Positions 1 through 11,899 of a stretch of 64,000 nt of DNA are shown here, piece by piece. Source of the stretch: Ceratopteris richardii. Taxonomy: Eukaryota; Streptophyta; Polypodiopsida; Polypodiales; Pteridaceae. The stretch spans positions 53,639,139-53,703,138 of the forward strand of contig CM035437.1 of assembly GCA_020310875.1 (NCBI GenBank). Direction: 5' to 3'. The notes under the pieces are model-generated. The model worked only from the letters and a program-made list of their open reading frames with translations. It made no database searches and was not told the origin of the DNA. A program made the translations under genes and the position numbers. Position 1 is the first letter of the stretch. Every line of letters begins with the position of its first letter.

Positions 1-864
1 TATAAAAGTGTCGAGCTGCTTCTCTCCAGGTGCCGCCCATTCGTTTCTCATAAATATGATGGACTAACACTGGCTATCTGTGTATACTGCTAATGAGAAC
101 CTAAAGGTATCATATCACTGTTCATGTATATATTATTATGTGATATAAAATTGAGTTAGATACATATGCTACGAGTTGTGACCATAGCTCGAGCCTCCAA
201 GTACAGAAATGACAAATATTGTAGCTGATGGGCTTCCATATGCAAGCTCTGCAAAGAAGCATACTGCCATCAACCATACCAAGTACTAAAGACCATGAAA
301 ACAACAAGAAACTGCAGCTTTCTCACCTAGTAAAATGTAAAAGCATCAATTAACAGTAGGTTGTAGCTTTGAAATCAATTATGCAAGTCAACAAGAGTTG
401 TTTATTACCCCATATTATTACAATGCTAGAAAGACGAATGCTTAACCCTGTAGCTACTAGCTAGTACACCTTCCTAGATTGGAACATTCAACAACAAGCT
501 CAAACGAAAAAAGCATAAGAAACAAAAATACTAAATTCCCAAACACAAGAAAACCTTGAAGGAACTTAAATGAAAGAAGGACAGTTTCTCCAAGCTTGAA
601 CAACCTCAAAATATTCACATGCAAATTGCTTTTAGAAAGTCCTATCATTATACATTTTTGATATTGATAGATCATATAATATGCATTACATAGCATAGTT
701 TAGTCTTCAACATATATACTTGTTTTTTAGTTAAAAAAAGATCACGTCGGGAAACGCCAGAAACGTTTTACCGTACTCGTCAGAGGTCGGCTAAACGTCA
801 GAAGTCAGAAGTCAGAAAAACGTCAGTAACGACCATGGGTGGACATTTGAGGGGGGTTGGGGGG
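1..864. other. AT-rich stretch with no recognisable gene
   Basis: I see no protein family, RNA gene or repeat structure I can name here. The open frames on either strand are short and have no recognisable domain. Near 770-840 there is a short GTCAG/CGTCAG-rich patch in which 'gaagtcagaa' recurs. It may belong to the LTR-like sequence that follows. Confidence 0.5.
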
Positions 865-1500
865 TGTTACATATACTCAATACTCCACCCTCAAGTGACC
901 ACAAATGATCCATGGTGCCCTAAGTTGTAAGAGCCCCATTATGAGACGCAGCCATTGTGAAAGCCCAGACATCTATGGAACCCTAACTTCGAAGTTAGAT
1001 GAGTTCTATGTGTGACAGTTGATGGTAATAGATGATCTTTGTGAGCCTTACCATTAGGTTAGTTAGGGCGTAAACTTCTGGGCCATTGGGTTTCCATTCA
1101 AGGCGAAAATAAAGACCTTGTGGCACCGTGCAGTTTCCCCATAGAACCTTAATGGGGGAAGTGCAAAGGGGGGCTTGCCCCCTTCTCGAGGGTCCGAAGG
1201 CCTATCCCCCTTCCCATAAGGTCACGACAGTAGGACGTGGTCATGGAGATATTGTCGGATTGTATATTTTGCCGACTATTTTGTCTCTCCTGATTACGTT
1301 TATCTATACCTACTCCCATTCTAAAAGCTATATAAGCATGGCCCATGTGCTCTATATATCATTGCACACTAGGGAGCACACGAGTGAACGGCAGCATCTT
1401 TGTGGCTTCATTACTCTTGGCAATTTGAGGATTTGAGTTCTCTATCTCTCAGTCTGCATCTCTCTTTGTCTCTATTCCATTGTGCTATTATTTTCTTACA
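865..1500 (+). repeat. possible solo LTR
   Basis: The stretch opens with TGTTAC and closes with TTACA. It has a TATA-like box (CTATATAAGC, about 1328-1337) followed after about 100 bp by a pyrimidine-rich TCTCT tract, the layout of U3-R-U5 in plant LTRs. No second copy occurs in the window. I found no target-site duplication and no adjacent coding sequence in the same orientation. The call rests on termini and promoter layout alone. A host promoter or an unrelated repeat is possible. Confidence 0.3.
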
Positions 1501-1689
1501 GCTACTACATATATGGATTGAAGACATGCTTTTCTAACAATTGTAGAGATTAATAATGCTAAATAAGAATCCATCATGGATTCCTCAAAGTGATCTCATG
1601 TATAGTACTTGGACAATGGAGCATATACAGAGTTCACGTCCCATAATTGTCTACTTATACATCTAGGGCATGGAGCATATATATAGTGC

Positions 1690-2115
1690 AAATTCATGAA
1701 ATTAAAGGTATCCATTTGATTACCATTGAAAGTCAATTCCTTCAATTTATGTATATCATTTGGCTACTCAGCAAGCCTTGGACTTGAGCTGGTCATACAA
1801 CGTGTTTATCTCATGTACTCATTCGTTGGGTATCCCCTTCCTTTCTTTAAAAAGTTCCACAAGATCCCACATATTATTTACTTAAAGGGACTTGATCTCC
1901 TCCTACATAGACATCTCCCACACTTGCAGAAATCACTTGTCCATGCCTCTTTAAGTGTAGCTAACAAAGAGATGGAGTGTATCGCTCTATGGGTTTCCTC
2001 AATCTCGTTGATCTTCAAACCTAGTGGTCTACATCGTCTAAAGTTGATTCCAAATCCAATGGTGTCACCTAGATGCTACTTCGCAAGTGCACCTCCTTGT
2101 GTGAGTTGTTAAGTC
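1690..2115 (-). mobile_element. Copia remnant F, reverse-transcriptase start (fossil)
   Basis: Read on the minus strand, this stretch shows a pattern typical of the junction before Copia RT. There is a basic LRKPIERYTPSL-like stretch, then NMWDLVELFKERKGIPNEWV, close to the family's W-[DE]-L-V-x-L-P-x-G-[RK] start of RT. It has the same strand as the Copia integrase piece at 6416-8061. Together they fit one Copia element whose middle was separated by the LINE at about 3580-6415. The piece is badly broken and has no LTR of its own in view. Confidence is moderate because only a short segment can be recognised. Confidence 0.4.
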
Positions 2116-2890
2116 TCCGATTTGTGGTCCACCTTCTTCTAGCGCTATATTTGTATGGATAGTGCTCGCTTAAAAGTTTGAGTGTCAATGTGCAGTACCT
2201 TTTTTTTCGTTAAGGAAATGCAACATTTCTCTATAAAAACTCATATTCCTGTTCCACCTGATATATTCTTTTTTTTTTTGGAAGTTCAATCTTCAACTCA
2301 TTCTTCTACTAAGCGTGAGTTTTGAAACAACAACTCACGCATTAAAGGGACTCCTTTTAACCCCCACTTTGAGGGGCTACACATGCCAGCCTTTTTTTTT
2401 TTAAAGAGAGAAAAGAAACAGATTTGAGTTACTTCATATGTTGGCCTAGACTGAGCTCAATTGATCATTGTATAAGCTTCAATGGGATCAAAGCAAACAC
2501 CATCATCTCTAAATTCGACGACAAGCAAACAACCACGTCGTACAAACCAAACAGTCAATGAGTCAGACGCTCCCTGGCAGCCGAAACCAAATAGAAGCAC
2601 CGGAACAAGTTACATGCAACACTGGAAAAAGTTACAGGCAACATCGTTTAACTACAAAAATCCAGTATCCAACTAAAACTTACCTACACAACTTGGAGGC
2701 AATTCATGCTCTAAACTAGGCACAAATAGATATGCGCATGCATCTATGAGCAATACAAGTCGACAGGGATGATGTCGAATACCTAAATTAAAAGGCGCCG
2801 AAGAAAGCCATGAACACAGGGAACGTATCCTGTGAGGTGTACGAAGCATTTCAATTCTCCAGATGACTGTCAAAGATGAACACACTCGCA

Positions 2891-2894
<4 letters not shown>

Positions 2895-2938
<44 letters not shown>
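2895..2938. repeat. (AG)22 microsatellite
   Basis: An uninterrupted AG dinucleotide run of 44 bases. Confidence 0.95.
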
Positions 2939-2940
<2 letters not shown>

Positions 2941-3140
2941 GTAATGATTATAAGAGTAAATCCACGTAGATAAATCCACAAGTCACTTGCCACGTAGGAT
3001 CATTCGTCGTTTTCCTCTTTTTTTTGTCTCTCTTTTAGGGTCGTTTCACATAGGGGCATTCGAACAAAGATGATAAAACTCCAAGTTCCCCAAGGAAATG
3101 GAGAAAACTCGTGATTTCCTTCAGCCATCCATTCACATAC

Positions 3141-3325
3141 AAAGGAAAAAGAAAACTTCCACGTGCTGTAAACCTATTGGGAATCTAGGCATGAGACACG
3201 GAAGGGGCAGAGCAAGACAATCACGTGCTATGAATTTTTATAAAGGAAAAAGAAAACTTCCACGTGTTGTAAACCTATTGGGAATCTAGGCATGAGACAC
3301 GGAAGGGGCAGAGCAAGACAATCAC
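3141..3325. repeat. 84-bp direct duplication, two copies
   Basis: Copy 1 spans 3141-3224 and copy 2 spans 3242-3325. They differ at one base (acgtgctgt versus acgtgttgt) and are separated by 17 bases. Both start 'aaaggaaaaagaaaacttcc' and end 'agcaagacaatcac'. Near identity inside otherwise decayed DNA points to a recent local duplication. Confidence 0.92.
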
Positions 3326-3579
3326 TACATTTTTTAGTAAAAGGTTTTGTGAGTTGGAAGGCAAATTATCAAAGGCATATGCCCTTATTTGAATCAATTT
3401 AGCCACATGGCTTGCAACAAATGGTTGGAGATTGGGTTTTCTAGCTACCTCTCCCTTATGTGAAACACACGTGAAGAAAGTTCGATCATTGAGATCTACT
3501 CTTTGGAAAGGTTGAATTTTTTTTCTTTTGAAAAAGGAATTTTGGCAGAATGCTAATGTCCCTTATAGCTTGAATTTGA

Positions 3580-6400
3580 TTGAAAGAACAAGTGTACATG
3601 TCAAGGGGCATATTATCAATGGGACTCTCTTATTCACCATTATGTCGGTGTATGCACCTAATATAGACACAAAAAGATTGAATACATGAAATGCTTTAGT
3701 CTACCTACCCTTTGAGGTCATCCTATGTGAGGACTTTAATATGGTAGAAGTTCAATCATGTAGATGAGACAAAAGGGATGAATTATGGATGGTTTGGATA
3801 AAGACTTGTGTGAACAAGTTAAGCTCCATCATGACCTGGTGGAAGTCAAAGATGAGCATGGATTCTCTTGGTCAAACCTCTAGTCAAGGACTGATTTGCA
3901 AAAAGCTAGATTTTACAAAAGCTATGTTACATAGAGTATCATTGACAAACATAGTCCCCGATCGTTCTCTCAATGTGTGGACTTATTTTGTCTTATCAAT
4001 ATCCTATTCTCCACACTTTCAATCCACAATTAGGACATAAGAAAGCTCCTTAGTTTCATGTTGATCCTTCAATCCTCTCCCTCCCCTCTATTCAAAAGAT
4101 AATCACCATGAACTAGATTGAGAAGTACAAGGAAGAAAATCAAGGGGTGGAATGCACGATCGATGAAGAGAATATTGAACAAATTTCCAACCATTTCACT
4201 CAACTCTTGGGGGTGTCTACTCTACTCTCTTCTCAAAGACGTGATTACATGGTTGGCATCTCTGGAGTAAGAACCAAAAAGAATCTGCAAAATATGGTAC
4301 ATCTTCTCGATGCCACCATCAATAACACAGAGATTGATGAAGCTATCGTTTTGCTACCCAATGATAAAAAATCTTGGGTTTGTATGGCCTCACCAATGAG
4401 TTCTTCAAGACATTCAAGAGCGTTTTGGTGAACCCTTTATGTTTGGTCTAGCAAGAAGCCCTCCACTTTGGTGCTTTGCCCAACTTTCTCAATGAAGGTG
4501 TGATAAAACTGATTCACTAAAAAGAGAGGAAAAACAAAATTGAAAATTCGTAGCCTATCACTATGCTAGCAACTACCTATAAAATTTTCACAAAGGTCCT
4601 AGCAAATGCTTTTGCCTTACATCTTTGCTCATGGATCAGATCCATTCTGGAGGTTACTATTGATGTGTGGGAAGGCCTTGAATTTGTTGAGGAGCCTTCC
4701 CAAGATGTCCTCTCAATCAAGATTGATTTTCATAAAGCTTACAATCACCTCAAGTGGGACTTCATCCTCCAATCCCTGAAAGATTTGGGGTGTGACTCTA
4801 AATTCATCAAGATGATCACAATGCTTATGGGAAACACCTCGAGTCGAATAAATATCAACAGACATCTTTCACATATGATTAGATTAAAATGCTATGTTAG
4901 ATAGGGATACCCCTTGGCCCCTCTTTTCTTTGCTATTGCCAAAAATGGCCTCAACTACTTGGTTAACCATTATAACCATCTTGGGCAAAAACATGGTCTG
5001 TTGCTTCCCCATGGCCAGAATGCAATGATTATGAAACTCTTCATTGAATACATGAATGCTTTTGTGCATAATGATATCAATATATGTATCTCCATCTTTT
5101 GGAAATGTCCAAACATTTTTTACATTACTTTAGGCTCCATAATAAATCACTCAAAAATAGCTTTCAAGATTACTTTGGGTCCCCCCACACACTTTTTGGT
5201 TGACAAGGGATGTTAAGAGATCCTCAATGGACATATCTTCCATCTGCTTAGAATTCCCATGGGTTTTGATGTGTCCATGAGTCAATGGTGGAATTGGGTT
5301 ATCACCAGGCTTGATAGTAAACTTAATTACTAGAAGGGCATGTGGCTCAACCTAGTAGGGTGTGCCATGGTGATCAACACCTTCCTACTCTCATCATTTA
5401 TCTATTTGTTGGCACATTGGGGACCAAAAGAAAAAGATATAGTGAAATGGGAAAGAGAGTGCAAAAAATGGCTTTGGATAGGTGATCCCAATAGGAGAGG
5501 TGTGCCCAAAATAAAATGGTCCATTTGTGCTAACCAAAAAGAAGGGTGGGCTAGGTATCATGGATGTAGGGGGTATGGCAGATAAGATGGATGCCAAGTG
5601 GATGATCAAGGCATGGTCCAAATCAAAAAGACCTTGGCAAAATTTATTATCAAAAACAAATATTCTCTTTTGCTTGTGGGGCTTCCTAGGTGGAAGGAGC
5701 ATGATCTGCTCCTTTTATGGTTTTCTCCTTTTCCAATGACTTTCAGGGGTTTTGACTTAGTCTACTCCTTGTGGAAGAGTTGGAACAAGATGAAACAGTA
5801 CATCAAGGTCAATGAGGATTGGAAATGGGTTGTTGGTAGTAGAAAAAGAAATTTGATTTGGTTTTCTATTTGGGGAATCAAAGAAATTGACCTAGAGAAC
5901 CTCCAAATGGAAAAGAAGTTGTGGAACAAAGGGTTTTGTATGTAGAAATATCTCTCAAACCAAGAGAGAAGACTTTTGATTAGATTTGAGGGCATATACC
6001 AAGCTAAGAAAGCTGATTTGCCTCCTTCTAGGCTTGATCCCTTGCAGATTGAAGGGCTAAGGTGGATTAATGGTAACAAATTGGATATTAAGATGAGTGT
6101 CAAGAAGCACCTGGACTTGCATATCTTCCTTAATAGAAGATGGTGCTTGAATTCGACCTATATCAGATGGCAATTTAAGTTCATGGGATTTGTGGCATCC
6201 TCTCATTTAGAATAAAAATTCAATTCTTATGTGGTAAATTCTCCACAGAAGAATCTTGACCAATGTCAAAGCTAATAAAATATACAAGGCCTCTCAACAG
6301 TGTAAATGTTGTCTTCATGGTAAGGAAGATAGTGGTCACCTCTTCTTTTCATGCCCTAAGAGTCACTCAATCTAGCAAGATTTTTCTAGGATTTTGGGTT
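3580..6400 (+). pseudogene. LINE ORF2 (endonuclease-RT-zinc finger), decayed
   Basis: The ORF2 protein would nick DNA, reverse-transcribe the LINE RNA at the nick and bind nucleic acid through its C-terminal finger. Here it is in many pieces, with stops and frame changes throughout. Examples are stops within the endonuclease near 3686-3770 and the loss of frame between the RT N-terminal part (to about 4900) and the C-terminal part (from about 5340). I could not find the F/YADD catalytic motif expected around 5000-5100, so the palm core is too changed to recognise or has been lost. The C-terminal order W-G-L-I/finger and the HLFFSCP motif match plant L1-like elements. The copy is inactive. Confidence 0.75.
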
Positions 6401-6415
6401 TACAAACTAAATCGT
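3580..6415 (+). mobile_element. L1-type LINE remnant
   Basis: Pieces of a plant non-LTR retrotransposon ORF2 lie in order on the plus strand. Endonuclease motifs come first: MSVYAPN at about 3642-3662 and a DFNMV motif near 3733. The N-terminal RT stretch PITMLATTYKIF and KIDFHKAYNHLKWDF follows at about 4560-4765. The C-terminal RT region with KKGGLGIMDVGGMADKMDAKW lies at about 5530-5610, and a zf-RVT-like finger (CKCC...H-L-F-F-S-C) at about 6301-6360. No poly-A tail or target-site duplication was found. It appears to sit inside Copia remnant F. Where its 5' end lies is unclear. Confidence 0.8.
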
Positions 6416-8061
6416 TGAACATGTTCATATTTTGCATACTAGAAGGAGGAATTACATCCTCAAATGTGACTCTTCTTACCTCAAAGTTCTTTATAGGTTG
6501 TTGATGCATTTTGGACTCATTGAAAGTGACATCACTACTTCTAATCATTGGTCATGTCCAAGATTTCATAAATGATATTGTAATTTGACATTACCATATC
6601 CAAGGAGAATACACTTCCTAGATTTACAGTACAAATTTTTTCTCTTCTTTGGAACATGGACATATGCTCCACAACCAAATAATTGAAGGTAATCATAATG
6701 TGGTGGATTCCTTGTCCATAATTCTTATGCCACTTTTAAACCTTTGGCAGTATTAGGTGAAAGGATGATTTACATGAACTCCAATCAATAATGCTTTCGT
6801 TCAAAAGCCTTGTGAAAGATTTGTATGATGCAACATAGAAAACATTTTATCTTGAATAGTCATGTTCATCCTTTCAGATACACCATTCTATACTAGAGTA
6901 TAAGGAGTTGTATGCCCTCCATGAATTCCTCTAGAGAGACAAAATGATTGAGTTCATGCAAGGTATAACCACTTTCATTATCTAAACACAAAGCTTTAAG
7001 ATTGGTTCTCGTCTCAGTTTCTACTAAAGAAAGCCATTTTTTGAAAGTAGGGAATACCTCATCCTTTGACTAGATAAGATAGACCCAAAAAATTCGGCTA
7101 GTAGCATAATCCATGAAAGTGATATAGTAAAGTGCACCACCTAATGGTATATTGGGCATATGAGCACACATATCTGTATGAACAAAATTGAATAACTGAA
7201 TTGAAGTGTCAATGTGCATTTTATGCACATTCCTAGTTTTCTTTCTATATTGATAATGCTCATAAAATGAAAAATGAGAGGAAAACAACATGGTTAAGTA
7301 GCATGAACAAAAGATACTTTCCATGTGGCCCATTCACGCATGCAAATTATTTCTTAGATACAAACAAAGGTTAAATATTTTGCTTTCTCTTGCCCTTAGA
7401 AATGCAAAAGATTGAGCATAGAAATCTACTTTGTAGCCAAGATCATCAGGCTAACCAATCGACATTAAACTAAGCTAAGGCACATGACATACATCATGTA
7501 TGCTCAAATTTGAGCCATTAACAATTTGCAAGACCATATCTCCAATCCCAAACAATATCACATTTGCAAAAAGCACTGAACTTCACTAAACAAAAGAGAT
7601 TTTGCTACATAAGTAGAGAACCAATCTATGTGCGGTGTCACACGAAAAGAAGCACCAAAACGCAACTATCTATGGGAAAGGAAATCAACCATAAACGTCT
7701 CACTAGGCAAAGCAATGTCAAGTGTCAATACATCAACATCATTAGAAATAATAATTATTTCTTTTATCTTCACAAATGAAGTAGATGGAGCAAGTAATTT
7801 TTTAACATGCCCATCAACCTAATGCCCTTTATCTTGACATTCTTCAAAGCATAACAATCCTTTCACATGTCCTTTATTATGGAAATGATGGCATTCACTA
7901 TCCTTCTTTTGTGATTTTATTATTCTCTTACCACATTGACCATTCTTGTGTTTGTTCTTGATCATCTTATGTGGTTGATTCTTCCCCTGGTTAGAATCAA
8001 AGATACTATATGCATCTCCACTATGTGTGGCAACCATAGACTCTTGTGAATCTCTTCACTC
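6416..8061 (-). mobile_element. Copia remnant F, gag end to integrase (fossil)
   Basis: Reading down the minus strand from 8060: a zinc-knuckle-like end of gag (CHHFHNKGH, about 7880-7905), then a protease-to-GAG_pre region (VTPHIDWFSTY, about 7610-7640). Next is an integrase core start (LFNFVHTDMCAHMP...GGALYYITFMDYATSR, about 7090-7200) and its second part (LCLDNESGYTLHE, about 6930-6990). An LLGYG-like segment (about 6560-6590) and an SRDVVF-type stretch (about 6520-6550) follow. The same element seems to continue at 1690-2115. It has no LTR here and is heavily broken, with many interruptions, so it is old. Confidence 0.75.
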
Positions 8062-10523
8062 AAAAGTGCACCACAATTTTTATCGTTTTCATGATGTAGG
8101 AATATCTACTAAGGGTTATAAAGCTTGTCCATATTGTGATGATTGGTTGATATCAATCTATAGTAAGAATCTCAACAAAAATATTTATCTTCGACATCGA
8201 TGATTCTTGCCTGATGATAATCCATTAAGATCTAAAAGAGAAGCGATGCATTTTAATGGAAAGCTTGAAACAGGTCAGTGTCCAAAACCTATAACGCCTG
8301 AGGATTGGTATAAAAAATGGACAGATGGACCTCTGATAGATCCAGAATAAAAAATCTTCAATGATGATGAAGATAATGAGTATGTGAAGAGAGGTAAAGG
8401 AAAATTGGCACTCGTAGAGAACATATCAATATGGTATCCTTTGGAGTATTGGAAAGAGTTAAAAGTATGTTATCTTCTTGATCCTATGCATATATTCAAG
8501 AATATTGGTTATTCACTATGGCAACATCTTCTTGGACTAAAAGATACCATATCATCAAGGAATGATTTGAAAGATCAAAAATCAAAACCAAAGTTATGGC
8601 CAGTTTTTGATAGACATCGACAGGAAACGACTTATGCACCTTCTCCTTGGGTACTTACAACAAAAGAGATACATACTATCAACAATAGAATTCAATTGAT
8701 TAAGACTCCTATAGGATATGGAGCATCTTTTCAAAACATGTTTACTATGGATGATAAGAGCTTATCTCGGTTGAAAACCCATGACTCGCATAACTTTTTG
8801 AAACATATTTTATCTTTGGTTATCGATGGATGTACAACGAAAGGAGTACGAGATGTGATCTATCGTCTTGGATCACTTATAAGGTAATTATGATACTTTT
8901 ATATTTAATATGTATGAATATTGGATATCTTTTATTTTTGAATTAACTTCTTTATAATTTTTTTTTATGATATGTATAGGTGGATTACATTCAAAGAGAT
9001 TGATAAAAATTCGATCCCACAAAAAAATGTGAATGCAAAGAGCTACTATGTTTGATGGAGAAAGAACTTCCTACTTCATTTTTTGATATTCAGGTTCATT
9101 TATTAGTCCAACTTGTAGATGAAATAGAGATTGCAGGTGTTGTCAACACTTGATGGATGTTTTGGGTTGAGCGATTTATGGGAATTTTAAAAGGTTATGT
9201 GCGACAAAGAGCAAAACTAGAAGGATCCATGGCAAAGGGTTGGATGCTTGAAGAGTGCATGTATTACGTTGGTGAGTATCTTGAAAGAGTTCATGAAGAA
9301 ACTCCACGTGCATGGACCAACGAGTCTTCTTAAAAAATAACAAATGAGGTATTATCAGGTAAGGGAGTTCCATTTTTATTAACATTTCAAGAAAAAAATG
9401 ATGTTTATACTTTTGTAGCATATAATAGCAAATGCATGCAAGCATTCCTTAGTGAGTACAAACAGGAACTTCAAAATCTCCCAAGTAAAAGGCAAAAAAA
9501 CAAAAGATATAGACGTAATCTTGATAATAATGAGATTACAGATATATCTTCTTTCACGGATTGGCTATATAGTCGTTTGCAACGCGCCAACGCAAATAAT
9601 GAAGAAATGTCAGATGAGCAGAGAGAGTTAATGATAGATTGTGAACGAAAGGTATTAATAACATTTTATTTTTTTCATATATGTATATTAGTTTCTATTT
9701 AGTAATTGAATTTCTTTTGCAAGCTCGAATGTTCACTAATATGTGGGCTTTTGGACAGTATATTAAAATCAAAGGCGTTGATTCTTTACGTAAAATAGAG
9801 GATTCTAGTATTGTTGCTTCTTTCAAGCAACTATCATGTGCTAGCTCAAAAGACACGAACCTTATAGATGGCAAACTTGGTTACGTAGGAACTATTGTTG
9901 GTATCTCGAAATCTCATTTTGTATATTCAAAGAGGTAGAAAAAAGTTTATATTTTTTATGATAGAGTTAGTTATTTTTTTAAGCACCTAATAATGGGTTT
10001 TTGTTTTTATATATTTTGATAGGTCATTTTGAAGGTTGACTGGTTTCGAGCCGAGTATAAAGGTAGTAATTCCACATTAAAAAAGGAATTATCTGGGTTT
10101 TGGGCAATTGATTCTTCCAAGGTAATGCGATCTACTAAAGAACCATATATTCTTCCTAGGCATATTGAACAAGCATTTTTTTATAAAAACCTAGATGCTC
10201 ACCCTTGGTGGCAAGTCATTCATGTTCAACCTAGAGGTAGGCCATTATTTGAACAGTTTATTGTTAGAGAGATCGAAGAAAGTCCTCTTGATGATTCAAC
10301 ATTAGATACTAATACATCAGATGAAGAGGATAATTCTCTACATGTTGATTCTACTGATGAGGAAGAGGAATTACCAGAAATCGATATTAATCCATCAATA
10401 GATGATGTGACTCATGAGAACACAGATTTAACAATAGAAGAAATAAATGAAATCAATAAGGATAATGAAGATGGGACTATATTGATGTTTTACCAAAATG
10501 ATGGCAATAATGAAAACATATGA
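8062..10523 (+). pseudogene. CACTA (En/Spm) transposase, DUF4218 and DUF4216 domains, decayed
   Basis: The protein would be the cut-and-paste transposase of a CACTA element. Domains in order: an N-terminal part (KGYKACPYCDDW, RSKREAMHFNGK) at 8075-8270 and the transposase core (LLDPMHIFKNIGYSLWQHLLG) at 8475-8540. Then come the KTHDSHNFLKHIL motif at about 8774-8815 and a DUF4218 block (ELPTSFFDIQVHLL, FMGILKGYVRQRAKLEGSMAKGW) at about 9060-9250. A DUF4216 block (ILKVDWFRAEYKG, ILPRHIEQAFFYKN) lies at about 10024-10200, and an acidic tail ends at 10523. An intron at 8884-8979 (GTAATT...TATAG) joins flanking codons in frame. Further intron-like gaps lie near 9652-9723 and 9935-10022, but as read they do not keep phase. 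In-frame stops occur at 8348-8350, 9151-9153 (where the family has Arg before W-M) and 9331-9333, and there is a frame change near 9040. No terminal inverted repeats were found. The 5' side abuts Copia remnant F. Confidence 0.85.
8884..8979 (+). other. intron in CACTA transposase
   Basis: The sequence starts GTAATT after 'ataag' and ends in a T-rich tract plus TATAG before 'gtggattac'. Splicing joins IYRLGSLI-R to WITFKEID in one frame, matching how the transposase core runs on in relatives. Confidence 0.65.
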
Positions 10524-10735
10524 GTAGATTAGATAGTAAATTCTACTCTAGTTATCGATCAATAACTTGAAGCTTCTGAATGGATATCAGATAATAGATT
10601 TTTTATTCAACTTGAATAACGATGAATCCTACTAGAGAGATGAAATCATGTTCTTTTAAGTTAGAACATGAAGCTTGGGGGTATGCCTAATTATTTTATA
10701 TATAGCTTTATCTTCGAGGAGCAAATTTTTATCAT
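10524..10735. other. short intergenic stretch, nothing recognised
   Basis: AT-rich sequence between the end of the CACTA coding region and the first TATG-rich array. No motif was recognised. Confidence 0.5.
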
Positions 10736-11260
10736 GTATGTATGCATATGTGTGTGTATTCATGTGTATTAGATGTATACATATGTTAGTATGCATATAT
10801 ATGTATTTCATGTATATGTATGTGTGTGCATGTGTGTGATATATGTATACATGTGTTAGTATGCATATGTGTAATATGCATATGCATTTATGTATAATAT
10901 TCATGTATTCATGTAATATATGCAAGTGTTTATAATTGTGTATGCATGTATAAGTATACGTTTGTGCATGTAGGCATGTATATGTGATGTGTACATGTAT
11001 ATATGTATATGTGTCTATGTGTAAATGTGTACATGTAAATATGTATATATATGTTTATGTGTGCATGTAGGCATGTATATGTAATGTGTACATGTATATA
11101 TGTATATGTGTCTATGTGTAAATGTGTACATGTAAATATTTATGCATGTATATATATATTTATGTGTGCATTTAGGCATGCATGTGTGATGCAAAATATA
11201 TCTACTCCATTTTATATTTATGTATGTGTATCTACATGATGTGTATATATCTTTATATAT
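10736..11260. repeat. TATG/TGTA low-complexity array 1
   Basis: A degenerate mixture of TATG, TGTG, TATA and CATG steps. It includes an internal near-duplicate of a block of about 70 bp ('gcatgtaggcatgtatatg...catgtaaatat') at about 10966-11042 and 11063-11140. The sequence mostly alternates purine and pyrimidine. Open frames here come from composition only. Confidence 0.85.
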
Positions 11261-11406
11261 ATTATGATCCTCATTGATTCGAGTAGCTATATATAGAGGC
11301 ATAAGGTTGGGAGGAGAGACATCTCTCTAGTAGGACGTCGGAGGAATAGATGCAATGTGTACATATACTTCAATCATATGGCTAGAAGGTTGAATTGAGT
11401 TTTTAA

Positions 11407-11429
11407 ATTAGGGGTTTTAAAACCCTAAT
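11407..11429. repeat. 23-bp near-perfect palindrome
   Basis: ATTAGGGGTTTT is followed by its near inverted copy AAAACCCTAAT, centred near 11418. It contains single AAACCCTAA-like telomere-motif units but no tandem telomere array. Confidence 0.7.
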
Positions 11430-11470
11430 ATCAAAATTAGTGTTTTCAAATTAGGATTTTTGAAATAGGA

Positions 11471-11497
11471 TTTATTTATTTATTTATTTATTTATTT
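11471..11497. repeat. (TTTA)n microsatellite
   Basis: About six to seven uninterrupted TTTA units directly before the next TATG-rich array. Confidence 0.9.
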
Positions 11498-11830
11498 GTG
11501 TGTATGCATGTGTTGTGTATGTATGCGTATCTATATGTGTGTATGCATGTGTTGTGTGTGTGTGTGTATGTGCATATGCAAGTGTATATGTATATATGCA
11601 TGTAAATATGATTATATGAGTCTATGTGTGTGTACATATGATTATGCATGTGTATGTGTATGTGAGTATGTGTATGTGTCTATGTGTATTCATTATATGT
11701 GTGTAACTGCATGCATGCGTATGTGTGTGTAAAAATGTGCATGTATGTGTGTATATGTATAAATGTGCATGTATGTGTATATGTGTGTAAATGAGCATGT
11801 ATGATGTATATGTGTGGGTATGCGTGTATT
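11498..11830. repeat. TATG/TGTG low-complexity array 2
   Basis: TGTGTGTATGCATGTG-type sequence, mostly alternating purine and pyrimidine. It ends in a TCTCTCTCTC stretch and a CATACATA run at about 11850-11885. Confidence 0.85.
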
Positions 11831-11899
11831 TGTACCTCTAGTCTCACTCTTTTATCTCTCTCTCTCATATACATACATACATAAACACACATACTCATA

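Larger units (their letters stand above)
2116..3579. other. non-coding stretch with simple repeats
   Basis: No gene is recognised. The stretch holds homopolymer T runs, an (AG)n microsatellite and an 84-bp direct duplication, the last two listed separately. It lies between two pieces of a Copia remnant and upstream of the recognisable LINE endonuclease. Part of it may be the LINE 5' region or ORF1, but I see no protein evidence for that. Confidence 0.5.

Noticed and set aside
1128-1436. Plus-strand frame of about 100 residues in the LTR-like sequence
   Set aside because: There is no domain. It overlaps the TATA and TCTCT features and is likely chance.
11407-11429. Telomere-repeat insertion (AAACCCTAA-like units)
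   Set aside because: There are only single units within a palindrome, with no tandem array.
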